A DNA stretch of 64,000 nucleotides, from positions 186,001 through 250,000 of the forward strand of contig NZ_JAENII010000007.1 in the NCBI RefSeq assembly GCF_016595525.1, written 5' to 3'. Of the stretch, positions 44,687 through 54,419 are shown in pieces. Within the stretch, counting starts at the first letter, position 1. The number at the start of each line of letters is the position of its first letter. The notes under the pieces are model-generated. The model searched no databases and was not told the DNA's origin. It was given only the letters and a program-made list of their open reading frames with translations. The stretch comes from Haloferula rosea (GTDB taxonomy: Bacteria > Verrucomicrobiota > Verrucomicrobiia > Verrucomicrobiales > Akkermansiaceae). Position numbers and translations under genes: made by a program.

Positions 44687-47600
44687 ATGTTCAGTCTCTT
44701 CTTCATCAAGCGCCCGATCTTCGCCGCGGTCATTTCGATCGTCACGGTCGTCCTCGGGCTCGTCGCGCTGACCACGCTGCCGGTTTCCCGCTACCCGGAA
44801 CTCTCGCCGCCGACCATCAGCGTGTCCTGCGTCTACCCGGGTGCCGATGCCACCACGGTCGCCGAAACCGTGGGCGCGACCATTGAGAAGGAAGTCAACG
44901 GAGTCGAAGACTCGATCTACATGTCCAGTGTCTCCGGGAATAGCGGAGACTACAACCTGACCATCACCTTCGAACCGGGAACCGATCTCGATACCGCCAA
45001 CGTGCTGGTTCAGAACCGGGTCACGGTCGCCGAATCACGCCTCCCCGAAGAGGTGAAGCGCACCGGTGTGACGGTGCGGAAGAAGTCCACCGACACCGTC
45101 ATGTTTCTCGGCCTGGTGTCTCCAAACGGCACCTACGACAATGCTTTCCTCAGCAACTACGCCAATCTTCGAATGCGGGACGAACTGGCCCGTGTCGATG
45201 GAGTTGGTGATGCATTCGTCTACGGAGTGGGCATGTTCAGCATGCGAATCTGGCTCGACCCGGACCAGCTGCGCGCCCGCCAGATCCCTCCGGCCGAGGT
45301 CCTCGCCGCGATCCGTGGCCAGAACGTCCAAGTCGCGGCAGGTCGGGTTGGCGCAGCACCCGCTCCCGAGGGCACCGCCTACGAGTATGTTCTCCGCACC
45401 GCCGGACGCCTCACGGAGGTCGAGGAGTTCGAAAACATCGTCGTCCGGACCGATGAGCAAGGGCGCAGCATCCGCGTGCGCGACGTCGCCCGCGTCGAAC
45501 TCGGTGGTGAGAGCTACAACTTCGACTCCGCCCTCAACGGCCAACCCGCCGCCTGCTTTGCCATCTATCAGGTCCCCGGGAGCAATCTGATCGAGGTGGC
45601 CGCAGGGGTCCGCGAGAAGGTCAAGGAGCTGAGCGAGTCCTTTCCGGATGACGTTGAGATTGATATCGTGTACGACGCCACGGATGTGGTCACGGCTTCG
45701 ATCCGCGAGGTGATCATCACACTTGGCGCCACCCTGATTCTCGTGGTGTTGACGGTATTCCTTTTCCTGCAGAATTTCCGGGCCACCCTGGTCCCAGCCG
45801 TCACCATTCCGGTTTCCCTGATCGGCACCTTCCTCGTGCTGAATGCCTTGGGCTTCTCGCTCAACGTCCTGACCCTCTTCGGTCTGGTGCTTGTCATCGG
45901 TATCGTGGTCGACGATGCCATCGTCGTGGTCGAGAACTGCTTCGTCCACCTCAGCAAGGGCTTGAAACCGAAGGAAGCAGCCGCGGCCGCCATGAAGGAG
46001 GTTTCCGGTCCGGTGGTCGCGACCACCCTCGTATTGCTCTCCGTCTTCGTGCCGACGCTCGCCTTGGGCGGCATCACCGGAACGATGTTCAAGCAGTTCG
46101 CGGTCACGATCTCCGTGGCCACGGTCTTCTCATCGATCAACGCGCTCACCCTCAGTCCCGCCCTGTGCGGCGTCCTGCTCAAGGCCAACCCCAAGGAACC
46201 CAAGGGCTTCTTCCGCTTGTTCAATCGTGGACTTGATGGAGCCACCGCTGGATACGTGAAGATTGTCCGCATCGCCATTCGCATGGCGGTGGTCAGCGTG
46301 CTCGGCTTTTGCGGACTGACGGCTCTGTCGGTGGCCGGTCTCGGTGGCCTGCCCACCGGATTCGTTCCTCAGGAGGACGAAGGCTATTGCCTGGTGAGTG
46401 TTCAGCTTCCGGACGGCGCCGCTCTCGAGCGGACCAATGCCGTCCTCTCTGAAGCCCAGCAACTGATCTCAGGCATCGAGGGTGTCTCTGATTGCCTTCA
46501 GGTCTCCGGATTCTCTCCTCTCGACAACGCATCCACATCCAGTGCCGGTTTCTGCGTCGTCACTTTCAACAACTGGTCGGAGCGCCCCGACGATCACCTG
46601 AAACAGGATGCGCTGATCGCGGAAATCAATCGTCGGCTCGCCTCGCTTCAGGAGGCTCGGGCCTTCGCCTTCCCGATGCCATCCCTGCCGGGTGTCGGTG
46701 TCTCCGGCGGCTTCAGTTTCATGCTTCAGGACCGGGGTGGGGTCGGCATCGAACAGCTTCAAACCGTATCCAATGACGTCGTCGCCGCCGCAAATGCCCA
46801 GACTGGATTGCAGAACGTCAGCTCGACCTTCCGGGCAACCGTTCCACAGTATTACATCGACTTCGACCGCGAGCAGATCCAGCGCACCGGCGCCTCGATG
46901 AGTTCCGTCTTCGAAACGATTCAGATCTACCTGGGCTCGGCGTATGTCAACGACTTCACCCTCTTCGGTCAGGTGTTCAAAGTGACCGCACAAGCCGACG
47001 CACCGTTCAGGGCGACTCCGGACGACATCGGCAAGCTGCAGTTCACCGGAGCTGACGGCCGGATGATCCCGATTGCAGCGGTCGCCGACATCAAGGAGGC
47101 GCTGGGCCCTCAAACGATCACTCGCTTCAATCTCTACCCTGCCGTCAAGATCATCGGCAGCCCCGCTCCCGGCTTCAGTTCAGGTCAGGCCATTCAACTC
47201 ATGGAAGACATGGCCGACCCCAAAGGCGGCGGCATGCTGCCACCCTCCATGGGATACGAATGGACGGAGCTCTCGTATCAGGAGAAGCAGGCCGGCGGTG
47301 GCATGATGGCCATCTTCGGCTTTGCCATTCTCATGGTATATCTCGTTCTTGCAGCTCAATACGAGAGTTGGACCCTCCCGATTTCCGTCTGCCTGTCGGT
47401 CCCGACCGCTCTCTTTGGCCTCATCTTGGCCGTCATGGCCCGGAACATGGACAACAACGTCTACACCCAGATCGGGATTGTCCTGCTCATCGGACTGTCC
47501 ACCAAGACCGCCATCCTTCTGACTGAGTTCGCCAAGCTCAAACGCGAGGAAGGCATGAGCATCTTCGATTCGGCGGTTGAATCCGTTCGACTCCGTTTCC

Positions 47601-47824
47601 GTGCGGTGATGATGACCGCCCTTTCCTTCGTACTTGGGGTCATTCCTCTCCTCGTCGCATCGGGTGCGGGCGCAGAATCCCGAAAAATTCTCGGTACTGC
47701 CGTCTGTGGCGGGATGCTGGCAGCCACCGCCTTCAGTCTCGCCGTGGTCCCCATGCTCTACTACGTCGTTCAGAAACTGTCGGAAGGACGCCAGCATGCT
47801 TCCGAGGACAGCCCATCCGGGTAG
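44687..47824 (+). CDS. RND multidrug efflux permease (HAE1, AcrB/MexB family)
   Basis: A 1045-residue inner-membrane proton/drug antiporter with 12 transmembrane helices and two large periplasmic loops. The N-terminus MFSLFFIKRPIFAAVISIV is typical. The proton-relay aspartates sit at Asp409 and Asp410 (VVDDAIVVVENC) and the relay lysine at Lys940 (STKTAILLTEFAK), as in AcrB, so the pump looks active. Substrates are unknown. It ends the RND operon. No TetR-type repressor is in the window, so regulation is unknown. Confidence 0.97.
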   Translation: MFSLFFIKRPIFAAVISIVTVVLGLVALTTLPVSRYPELSPPTISVSCVYPGADATTVAETVGATIEKEVNGVEDSIYMSSVSGNSGDYNLTITFEPGTDLDTANVLVQNRVTVAESRLPEEVKRTGVTVRKKSTDTVMFLGLVSPNGTYDNAFLSNYANLRMRDELARVDGVGDAFVYGVGMFSMRIWLDPDQLRARQIPPAEVLAAIRGQNVQVAAGRVGAAPAPEGTAYEYVLRTAGRLTEVEEFENIVVRTDEQGRSIRVRDVARVELGGESYNFDSALNGQPAACFAIYQVPGSNLIEVAAGVREKVKELSESFPDDVEIDIVYDATDVVTASIREVIITLGATLILVVLTVFLFLQNFRATLVPAVTIPVSLIGTFLVLNALGFSLNVLTLFGLVLVIGIVVDDAIVVVENCFVHLSKGLKPKEAAAAAMKEVSGPVVATTLVLLSVFVPTLALGGITGTMFKQFAVTISVATVFSSINALTLSPALCGVLLKANPKEPKGFFRLFNRGLDGATAGYVKIVRIAIRMAVVSVLGFCGLTALSVAGLGGLPTGFVPQEDEGYCLVSVQLPDGAALERTNAVLSEAQQLISGIEGVSDCLQVSGFSPLDNASTSSAGFCVVTFNNWSERPDDHLKQDALIAEINRRLASLQEARAFAFPMPSLPGVGVSGGFSFMLQDRGGVGIEQLQTVSNDVVAAANAQTGLQNVSSTFRATVPQYYIDFDREQIQRTGASMSSVFETIQIYLGSAYVNDFTLFGQVFKVTAQADAPFRATPDDIGKLQFTGADGRMIPIAAVADIKEALGPQTITRFNLYPAVKIIGSPAPGFSSGQAIQLMEDMADPKGGGMLPPSMGYEWTELSYQEKQAGGGMMAIFGFAILMVYLVLAAQYESWTLPISVCLSVPTALFGLILAVMARNMDNNVYTQIGIVLLIGLSTKTAILLTEFAKLKREEGMSIFDSAVESVRLRFRAVMMTALSFVLGVIPLLVASGAGAESRKILGTAVCGGMLAATAFSLAVVPMLYYVVQKLSEGRQHASEDSPSG

Positions 47825-47999
47825 AACCGCCACACAGCCATTTCTGCTCTCCTCTCACGGGCACTCCATCGTCCCATGAGGTCCTGTGGCCCCCGCCGAG
47901 TTGATGAATGCGTCTCCAAGTTCTTGCGCCCTGCCGGATGATCCGCTTAGCTAGCCATTGGCCGCGGCATTCTTTCCGGGGTCCATCTCGCTCAAGATT

Positions 48000-48911
48000 A
48001 TGAAGTTCATCCCTACTCTGGTCATCGCGGCCACGGTGCTGATCGCTCCCAGCCGAGCCGACGAAACCGAAGAAGCCACCGAAAAGCTGCGACAAGGTGC
48101 CACACGCTACATTGAGGCATTCAACAGCAAAGATGCCAAGGCCATCGCCTCACTCTTCCTTCCTGAAGGAGAAATCCACACCGCCTCCGGCGAAGTCGTA
48201 TCGGGCCGTGAAGCGATCGAAGCGCAGTATCAGGCGATTTTTGACGAAGACGAATCGTCCCAAGCCGCGCTCGAAGTCGGCGACGTCCGCTTTGTCGCAC
48301 CGGGAATCGCCGTCGAAGATGGTGTGGTTCACATCACCCGCGCCGATGGCGAACTCGCTTCCTACAGCTACACCGCACTCCATGTCGCCCAAGAGGATGG
48401 AAGCTGGCTCACCGCCAGGGTCCGTGACGAAGCTCGGGATCTCGCGGGAGGTCACGCCAAACTGCAGGCCCTCGACTGGCTGATCGGGGACTGGTTGATC
48501 GAGAACGAGGGAGCCAAGACCTACATCTCATTCGACTGGAGCGAAGACGGACCCTTCATCGATGCCCGGGCGCTGTCGGAATCCCCGGACGCTCTCAACT
48601 CGAGAGCCACCATGCGGATCGGCTGGGATGCAGCGAAAGAGACCTTCATCTCATGGAGTTTCGATATCGATGGCGGACATAACACCGGCACTTGGACTTC
48701 CGCCGGAGACAACGCATGGCTGATTCGCGTCGAAGGTGTCACCGCGGACGGAGAACGCCTCCAAGCGACACGCAAGGTCGAGGTCTCTCCAAACGGGCAA
48801 TCCTTCACCTGGCACTCACAAGATATGGCGATCAACGGCGAACTACTGCCCGATCGCGATATCAAGGTCGTCAAGCGGCCACCCTCGCCAACCACTGACG
48901 CCGGTGAATAA
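48000..48911 (+). CDS. Exported SnoaL-like (DUF4440) protein with C-terminal beta domain
   Basis: A 303-residue protein with a signal peptide (about 1-19, ending SRA). The first half (about 25-145) matches the SnoaL/DUF4440 group (YIEAFNSKDAKAIASLFLPEGEI, VSGREAIEAQYQAIFDED). The C-terminal half (about 155-300) is a lipocalin-like or DUF1579-type beta domain containing ALDWLIGDWLIE. Catalysis is not evident; SnoaL-like folds also bind ligands. It is 18 bases upstream of the repeat-TPR gene on the same strand, so they are probably a pair. Confidence 0.82.
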   Translation: MKFIPTLVIAATVLIAPSRADETEEATEKLRQGATRYIEAFNSKDAKAIASLFLPEGEIHTASGEVVSGREAIEAQYQAIFDEDESSQAALEVGDVRFVAPGIAVEDGVVHITRADGELASYSYTALHVAQEDGSWLTARVRDEARDLAGGHAKLQALDWLIGDWLIENEGAKTYISFDWSEDGPFIDARALSESPDALNSRATMRIGWDAAKETFISWSFDIDGGHNTGTWTSAGDNAWLIRVEGVTADGERLQATRKVEVSPNGQSFTWHSQDMAINGELLPDRDIKVVKRPPSPTTDAGE

Positions 48912-48929
48912 TCCCAGCACGATCCCATC

Positions 48930-51062
48930 ATGAACACTCTCATCAAACTCATCACGATTCTCGTGGCCTGCGGACCACTCATGGTGACTGACGCCATGGC
49001 ACGAAGCTTCGGTGCAGGTGGAGGCGGCGGAAACCGCAGCTCAGGCGCCGCTCGTGGCGGCGGCATGTCGCGCGCACCGAGCCGATCGAACTTTTCCCGC
49101 TCGTCCAGCTCCCGAAACGCCTTCACCGGCTCGAAGGCCCGACCCACTGCGAGGCCCGCCACCAGGCCCACCACGCGTCCGTCCGTCCAGCGCCCCACGA
49201 CGAGACCTTCCATACAACGGCCGACAACCAAGCCAACGACCCGTCCGACAACTCGGCCGACGACCCGACCCACAACTCGGCCAACGACGAAACCAACCAC
49301 CCGGCCGACGACACGCCCATCCGTGCCGACTCAGCGTCCGTCCACAAAACCCACGCTTCCGACCCAGCGACCCTCGACCAAACCCACGCTGCCGACCCAG
49401 CGGCCTTCCACCAAGCCCTCGGTGCCGTCCCAGCGGCCGTCGACGAAGCCGACGCTACCAACGCAGCGGCCCAGCACGAGACCAAGCACACCCACGACGC
49501 GGCCTTCCACGCGCCCGGGGAATGTCACCTATCCCAAGCCCGTCAAGCCGATGCCTCTGCCGGGGAACCGACCAAGCACCAAACCGGGCATCAAACCCGG
49601 CGAACGACCATCCACCCTTCCATCCACCCGACCCGGGATTGGAGACCGGCCCGGAACCGGCATCGGGGACCGACCCAACAACCGGCCCGGCAGCAAACCA
49701 TGGGTTCGCCCGGGCAGTGACCGCCCGACAACCCGGCCCATCAAGCACCCGGATTTCGGAAATAACCGGCCTGGAGGTGGCCGACCCGGCAGCGGCAACA
49801 ACAACTGGATCAACATCGGCAACCGCCCAGCCATCGGCAACAACATCAACGTCAACATCAACAATAACTTCAAACGGAACCTCAACTGGTCGACCAACCG
49901 CCGACACTGGGGCTACAACCCGTGGTGGAACCGCCCGTCACAACGTCCATGGTACGGAGGCTGTTGGGGCTATGGCTGGAACAACCGCTGGCACCACCAT
50001 CACCGCTACTACTGGGGTGGCTACCGACCATGGCCTGGCTACGGTGGACCCAGTACCGGTGAGATGATCGCATGGGGCCTCGTCGGCTGGGGTCTTGGCA
50101 AGCTGATCTTCGATAGTGGCTACCAATCCTACAGCAACCCCTACCCGGTCCAACCCGTCCAGACCATCTACAAGACGGAGGTCACCTATCAGGAACCGAT
50201 TACCACCGTCGCCGAGCAGACCGCCCCGACCGATGAGTCGACGGCCGAGAAGATGGCGGAGAACTCCGAATCGTTCATCGAAAAATCCCAGCAGGCATTC
50301 AAAACGAATGATTTCCTCACAGCACTCGACTACGCGAACAAGGCCGTTGCAGAATCACCTGGTGATGGCGCCCTGCACGAATACCGTGCACTCGTCCTCT
50401 TCGCACTCGGCAAGTTCGGCGAAGCCGCCGGGGTCCTCAATCCCGTCCTCGTCGGAAGCCCCGGCTGGGATTGGACCACCATGATCACGGTGTACGACAC
50501 CCAGGAGACCTACGTGAAACAACTGCAGGCCCTCGAGAATTACGTGAAGGGCAACGACGGCTCGGCCGACGGACATTTCCTGCTCGGCTATCACTACATG
50601 GTCTGCGGACACCTGGAAAATGCAGCCGATCAGTTCGAGGCTGCCGTGAAGATCCAACCCGCCGACACGGTTTCCAAACAACTGGCCGAACTGGCCCGTT
50701 CCTCCACCGCTTCAGGCGAAGAGGACGACACCGACACCGAAGACCTCGGGGATGTCCCGGAACCCAAGCCGGTCGACGCCGAGAAGCTTCCCGGCTCGTG
50801 GGTCTCGGACAAGGGCGAGGAAGGCAAGGTCACCCTCTCCTTGAAGGACGATGGAAAGTTCGAGTGGACCTTCAGCCGGAAGGGCAAGGAAGACAGTTCC
50901 TTCGGCGGGGAGTATACCATCAACGAAGAAGGACTGCTCGTCCTCGACGCCGGTGAATCGCAAATGGTCGGCACCATCCAGATGCCATCCGACAGCGAAC
51001 TCCAGTTCGTCCTCGCAGGTGGCCCGACCGGCGATCCCGGACTCAGCTTCAACCGCTCCTGA
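48930..51062 (+). CDS. Exported Thr-Arg-Pro repeat protein with TPR and C-terminal beta domain
   Basis: A 710-residue protein with a signal peptide (about 1-24, ending AMA). A Gly/Ser/Arg-rich start (25-70) leads into TTRP/TTKP repeats (about 75-130) and an 11-residue repeat of the kind PTQRPSTKPTL (132-185). A Pro/Gly/Asn-rich zone follows (about 190-300). A segment rich in Trp, Tyr and His (about 320-375) has a short hydrophobic helix at about 377-392. TPR-like repeats (about 445-590) and a C-terminal lipocalin-like beta domain (about 620-710) complete it. The basic repeats could bind cell wall or polyanions; the TPR part suggests a docking role. No function is known for the whole. Confidence 0.82.
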   Translation: MNTLIKLITILVACGPLMVTDAMARSFGAGGGGGNRSSGAARGGGMSRAPSRSNFSRSSSSRNAFTGSKARPTARPATRPTTRPSVQRPTTRPSIQRPTTKPTTRPTTRPTTRPTTRPTTKPTTRPTTRPSVPTQRPSTKPTLPTQRPSTKPTLPTQRPSTKPSVPSQRPSTKPTLPTQRPSTRPSTPTTRPSTRPGNVTYPKPVKPMPLPGNRPSTKPGIKPGERPSTLPSTRPGIGDRPGTGIGDRPNNRPGSKPWVRPGSDRPTTRPIKHPDFGNNRPGGGRPGSGNNNWINIGNRPAIGNNINVNINNNFKRNLNWSTNRRHWGYNPWWNRPSQRPWYGGCWGYGWNNRWHHHHRYYWGGYRPWPGYGGPSTGEMIAWGLVGWGLGKLIFDSGYQSYSNPYPVQPVQTIYKTEVTYQEPITTVAEQTAPTDESTAEKMAENSESFIEKSQQAFKTNDFLTALDYANKAVAESPGDGALHEYRALVLFALGKFGEAAGVLNPVLVGSPGWDWTTMITVYDTQETYVKQLQALENYVKGNDGSADGHFLLGYHYMVCGHLENAADQFEAAVKIQPADTVSKQLAELARSSTASGEEDDTDTEDLGDVPEPKPVDAEKLPGSWVSDKGEEGKVTLSLKDDGKFEWTFSRKGKEDSSFGGEYTINEEGLLVLDAGESQMVGTIQMPSDSELQFVLAGGPTGDPGLSFNRS
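49221..49485 (+). repeat. Tandem repeats coding TTRP and PTQRPSTKPTL units
   Basis: A 12-base unit coding TTRP or TTKP runs at about 49221-49320, followed by a 33-base unit coding an 11-residue repeat, about five copies, at 49323-49485. Copies vary mostly at third codon positions. Length variation between strains is likely but untested. Confidence 0.8.
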
Positions 51063-51072
51063 TCGACTCCAT

Positions 51073-51097
51073 CCGACCCGGCGCCTCGCCGGGTCGG
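51073..51097. terminator. Bidirectional hairpin between convergent genes
   Basis: A perfect 11-bp stem (51073-51083 with 51087-51097) with a 3-base loop. It lies between the repeat-TPR gene and the convergent fusion gene. The T tract is poor. Confidence 0.7.
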
Positions 51098-51103
51098 ACG
51101 GCT

Positions 51104-53095
51104 TCAGGCCGAAAGGCTGGCTTCTCCGTTCACAGGTTTCCTCATGCTTCCGGATTCCCGCGATGCGTGGTGATCCTGGCATGATCCCCTTGGCGGACCG
51201 CCCGATTGCGCATCAAGGAACTCTTCGTAGCTGATCAGCTCCATGCGCCCGTCGACGTGCTCGACGATGGCAGTGAGACTCTCCACCCAGTCGCCGGAAT
51301 TCAGGTAGTGAATCCCCTCCACCTGCTTGTCCTCAGGCGTGTGGATGTGACCACAGATGATCCCATCGCACTTCCGGTGCCGGGCATACTGCTGCAGCTG
51401 GAATTCATAGTTGTCGACAAAGCTGACCGCGGACTTCACCCGCGCCTTCACCTTCTTGCTCAGCGAGTAATATCCCTTGCCGCGCCACGCCCGGAATCTG
51501 TTGTAGAGGCGGTTCACCGAGAGCATCGAATCGTAGCAAACTGCCCCGAGCCTCGCGAGCCACTTGTGGTGGGTTGACACACTGTCGAAGCCATCCCCGT
51601 GCACCACCAGATACTTCTTTCCGTCCACGCCATGGTGAATGTGCTCCTTCACGAAGTTCACCGGACCGAAGGCCAGGGGAAGAAAGCGGTCGAGGATATC
51701 ATCGTGATTCCCACGACAGTAGATCACCTCGGTGTCCTCCTTCTCCACCTTCTTGAGGACCTGCCTGATGAATCGGCTATGGCGTTTCCTCCAACGCGAC
51801 CCCCGCTTGAGCGCCCAACCGTCGATGATGTCACCGTTCAGGACCAGTTTACGACACCGCACCTGCTTGAGGAAATCGATCACCTCATGCACCTTGCTGT
51901 CCGGTGTGCCGAGGTGGACATCTGAAATGAACACGGTCCGGTATTCCTTCTGAAGCTGCTGCTTGCGCTGCTTCAGGCTGAGTGATCGACGCCTCCCTTC
52001 ACGAGCGATCCGCCCGAGGTTGCCCTCGAAGACATCCACCACCCGGTCCCAACCCAGCTCACTGGTGGTCCGCAGCGCCTGCTCCCTCATCCCACCCTGC
52101 CAGCGAACCAGCGAATCCTCGGCCAATTCCACGAACTCGTGCGAATTTCCCTTCGTCGCCTTCAGCCCGTTGATCCCGTGGCGAACATGCTGGGCGGAGG
52201 CCGCGTAGTCGTAACTCACCGTCACCAACCCGGAAGCCATCGCCTCGAGCAGGACATTGCCGAATGTCTCGGTCTCACTGGGAAAGAGAAGAATATCACT
52301 AGAGGCATAGTATCTGGCGAGATCCCTACCCGTCCGCACGCCCGCGAAATGCACGAATGAATTCTTCTCCTTCAAGGTTTCAAGAAGAGGCCCACCGCCG
52401 ACACAGACACACTGGAGATCCGGCACCCGTTCCCGCATGCGACGGAAACACTCCATCGCGAGAACCAGATTCTTCTCCGCTGCCACACGCCCGACGATCA
52501 GCGCCACCGGAGAGCCCCCGCGGGCACCCCATTCCGCCCGTAGCGCAGGATCCCTCTTGGACGGTTGAAACAACCGGGTATCCACCCCCCGCCCCATCAA
52601 TGCAACATTCTCAAATCCCTCGTCCTCCAGCATCGACACCACCTCGGCGGTCGGTGCCATAGTGACATTGGCACGGCGATGCACCCTCTTCAGATACGCC
52701 ATCGCCGCCGGCTGCAAGCCGCCCAAACGATACTGTTCCATGTACTGGTGGAAATTCGTGTGAAACCCGGTCGCGGCCGGAATCTCGAGCGACTTGGCCG
52801 CCCTGATCGCGGAAACTCCCAGCGGGCTCTCGGTGGCCACGTAAATCGCGTCGGGACGACGCTTCATCCAGCGCTTCCTCAGCTTGAACGGCCCCGGCAA
52901 CCCGATCCGCACCTCCTTGTAGCCCGGCAACGAAACCGATGGGGCCACGGTCTGCCGGGCCCCGTTCGCCCCACCCGTGCGGATGATGTGCACCATGTGT
53001 CCCCGCTCACGCAGGCCATCCACCAACCGACTCAGGGTCATGGCCACCCCGTTGACGTCGGGCGCGAAGGTGTCTGTGACGATGTCAAATCTCAT
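51104..53095 (-). CDS. Fusion: GT4 glycosyltransferase + LpxH-like metallophosphatase
   Basis: A 663-residue protein joining two enzymes. Residues about 1-370 form a GT-B glycosyltransferase of family 4: TDTFAPDVNGVAMTLSRL at the start, VGRVAAEKN, and the EX7E motif with Glu276 and Glu284 (ETFGNVLLEAMASG). After a basic linker (about 368-384), residues 385-640 form a calcineurin-like phosphoesterase: SDVHLG (391-396), NGDIIDG (420-426), GNHDD (462-466), VHGDGFD and GHIHTPE. The second part resembles UDP-2,3-diacylglucosamine hydrolase. The pairing suggests glycolipid or lipid A-like synthesis at the inner membrane. The ATG at 53095 starts a normal GT4. Confidence 0.9.
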   Translation of the reverse strand: MRFDIVTDTFAPDVNGVAMTLSRLVDGLRERGHMVHIIRTGGANGARQTVAPSVSLPGYKEVRIGLPGPFKLRKRWMKRRPDAIYVATESPLGVSAIRAAKSLEIPAATGFHTNFHQYMEQYRLGGLQPAAMAYLKRVHRRANVTMAPTAEVVSMLEDEGFENVALMGRGVDTRLFQPSKRDPALRAEWGARGGSPVALIVGRVAAEKNLVLAMECFRRMRERVPDLQCVCVGGGPLLETLKEKNSFVHFAGVRTGRDLARYYASSDILLFPSETETFGNVLLEAMASGLVTVSYDYAASAQHVRHGINGLKATKGNSHEFVELAEDSLVRWQGGMREQALRTTSELGWDRVVDVFEGNLGRIAREGRRRSLSLKQRKQQLQKEYRTVFISDVHLGTPDSKVHEVIDFLKQVRCRKLVLNGDIIDGWALKRGSRWRKRHSRFIRQVLKKVEKEDTEVIYCRGNHDDILDRFLPLAFGPVNFVKEHIHHGVDGKKYLVVHGDGFDSVSTHHKWLARLGAVCYDSMLSVNRLYNRFRAWRGKGYYSLSKKVKARVKSAVSFVDNYEFQLQQYARHRKCDGIICGHIHTPEDKQVEGIHYLNSGDWVESLTAIVEHVDGRMELISYEEFLDAQSGGPPRGSCQDHHASRESGSMRKPVNGEASLSA

Positions 53096-53302
53096 GAATA
53101 GTCCGGGGTTGCTGACAAGTTCACTCCGCTTTTGCCCCCATCCCCCGGGCTCCACCACGTCCAATCCGGTGCCATTTCCGACACAAATCACTGATAATCT
53201 GCTTCATGGAGCGATGAGCCGCATGATGCCCGGCCACTGCTTTTTCTCCATCCTGACCTTGCCTGTCCTTGGCAGTCAGCCTAGTGGCTCTAAAGTCCGG
53301 GC

Positions 53303-54400
53303 ATGTCATCGACCTTCGGCACCCATTTCCGCATCCACACCTTTGGAGAGTCCCACGGAGGGGCTGTCGGCGTGACGATCGATGGATGCCCTCCGAAAAT
53401 CCCCGTGTCCGCAGAAGCGATCCAGCTCGAACTGGACCGCCGACGACCCGGACAATCCGAGATCGTCACTCCCCGCAAGGAAACGGATACCTGCCACATT
53501 CTCTCAGGCGTGCAGGACGGCGTCAGCCTTGGCACTCCGATCGCGATCATCGTCCACAACAAGGACCAGCGCCCCGGAGCTTACGACGAGATGGCCGCAA
53601 AGTACCGGCCTTCCCATGCGGACTACACCTACGATGCCAAGTACGGTGTGCGTGCGCTTTCCGGTGGCGGTCGGGCCTCGGCGCGGGAAACCATCGGTCG
53701 GGTCGCCGCCTCAGCCGTTGCCAAGGAAGTCCTCAACACCCTCGCCCCGGGAGTCGAAGTGCTCTCGTGGGTCAAGCGCATCCATGACATCGAAGCGGAC
53801 GTCGATCCAGCGACCGTCACCTCCGAGCAAATCGAAGCCAACATCGTCCGCACCGCCGATGCCGATGCAGCGGAACGAATGATCGAGCGAATCAAGGAAG
53901 TCCGCAGCGCCGGTGACTCGATTGGAGGCGTGATCGAATGCGTCGTCCGCGGATGCCCGGTCGGTTTGGGCGAACCCGTCTTCGACAAATTGGAGGCCGA
54001 ACTGGCCAAGGCCATGATGTCCCTCCCTGCCACCAAGGGATTCGAGATCGGATCCGGCTTCTCCGGAACCCTGCTGACCGGAAGCCAACACAATGACGCT
54101 TTCTTCATGGAGGGTGACAAGGTGCGTACTCGCTCGAACCGCTCCGGCGGCATCCAGGGCGGTATCTCCAACGGCGAAGACATCGTCTTCCGAGTCGCAT
54201 TCAAGCCCACCGCGACCATCATGAAATCTCAGGAAACCGTCACCAGCGACGGAGAAGACACCGAGTTGACCGGACGCGGTCGTCACGATGCGTGCGTGCT
54301 GCCACGCGCAGTCCCGATGGTTGATGCGATGGCAACACTTGTCCTGTGCGACCACCTCCTGCGCCAGCGGGCCCAGTGCGGAGGATTCCCGCACACTTGA
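53303..54400 (+). CDS. aroC: Chorismate synthase
   Basis: Last common step of the shikimate pathway, converting EPSP to chorismate with reduced FMN. The 365-residue protein starts [19 protein letters not shown], the family signature, with [39 protein letters not shown] and [11 protein letters not shown] are the later family blocks. It is followed after 19 bases by a membrane protein gene and then gatB; the three may share a transcript. Confidence 0.98.
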   Translation: MSSTFGTHFRIHTFGESHGGAVGVTIDGCPPKIPVSAEAIQLELDRRRPGQSEIVTPRKETDTCHILSGVQDGVSLGTPIAIIVHNKDQRPGAYDEMAAKYRPSHADYTYDAKYGVRALSGGGRASARETIGRVAASAVAKEVLNTLAPGVEVLSWVKRIHDIEADVDPATVTSEQIEANIVRTADADAAERMIERIKEVRSAGDSIGGVIECVVRGCPVGLGEPVFDKLEAELAKAMMSLPATKGFEIGSGFSGTLLTGSQHNDAFFMEGDKVRTRSNRSGGIQGGISNGEDIVFRVAFKPTATIMKSQETVTSDGEDTELTGRGRHDACVLPRAVPMVDAMATLVLCDHLLRQRAQCGGFPHT

Positions 54401-54419
54401 GCTGCCTCCACCGGCCTCC

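Noticed and set aside
45035-45949. 304-codon minus-strand frame inside the RND permease gene
   Set aside because: The sense strand has the conserved AcrB-type proton-relay residues; the antisense composition (His, Asp, Gly) is that of a shadow.
49221-49485. CRISPR-like appearance of the regularly spaced repeats
   Set aside because: The repeats stay in frame, vary at third codon positions and have no unique spacers; they code Thr-Arg-Pro units.
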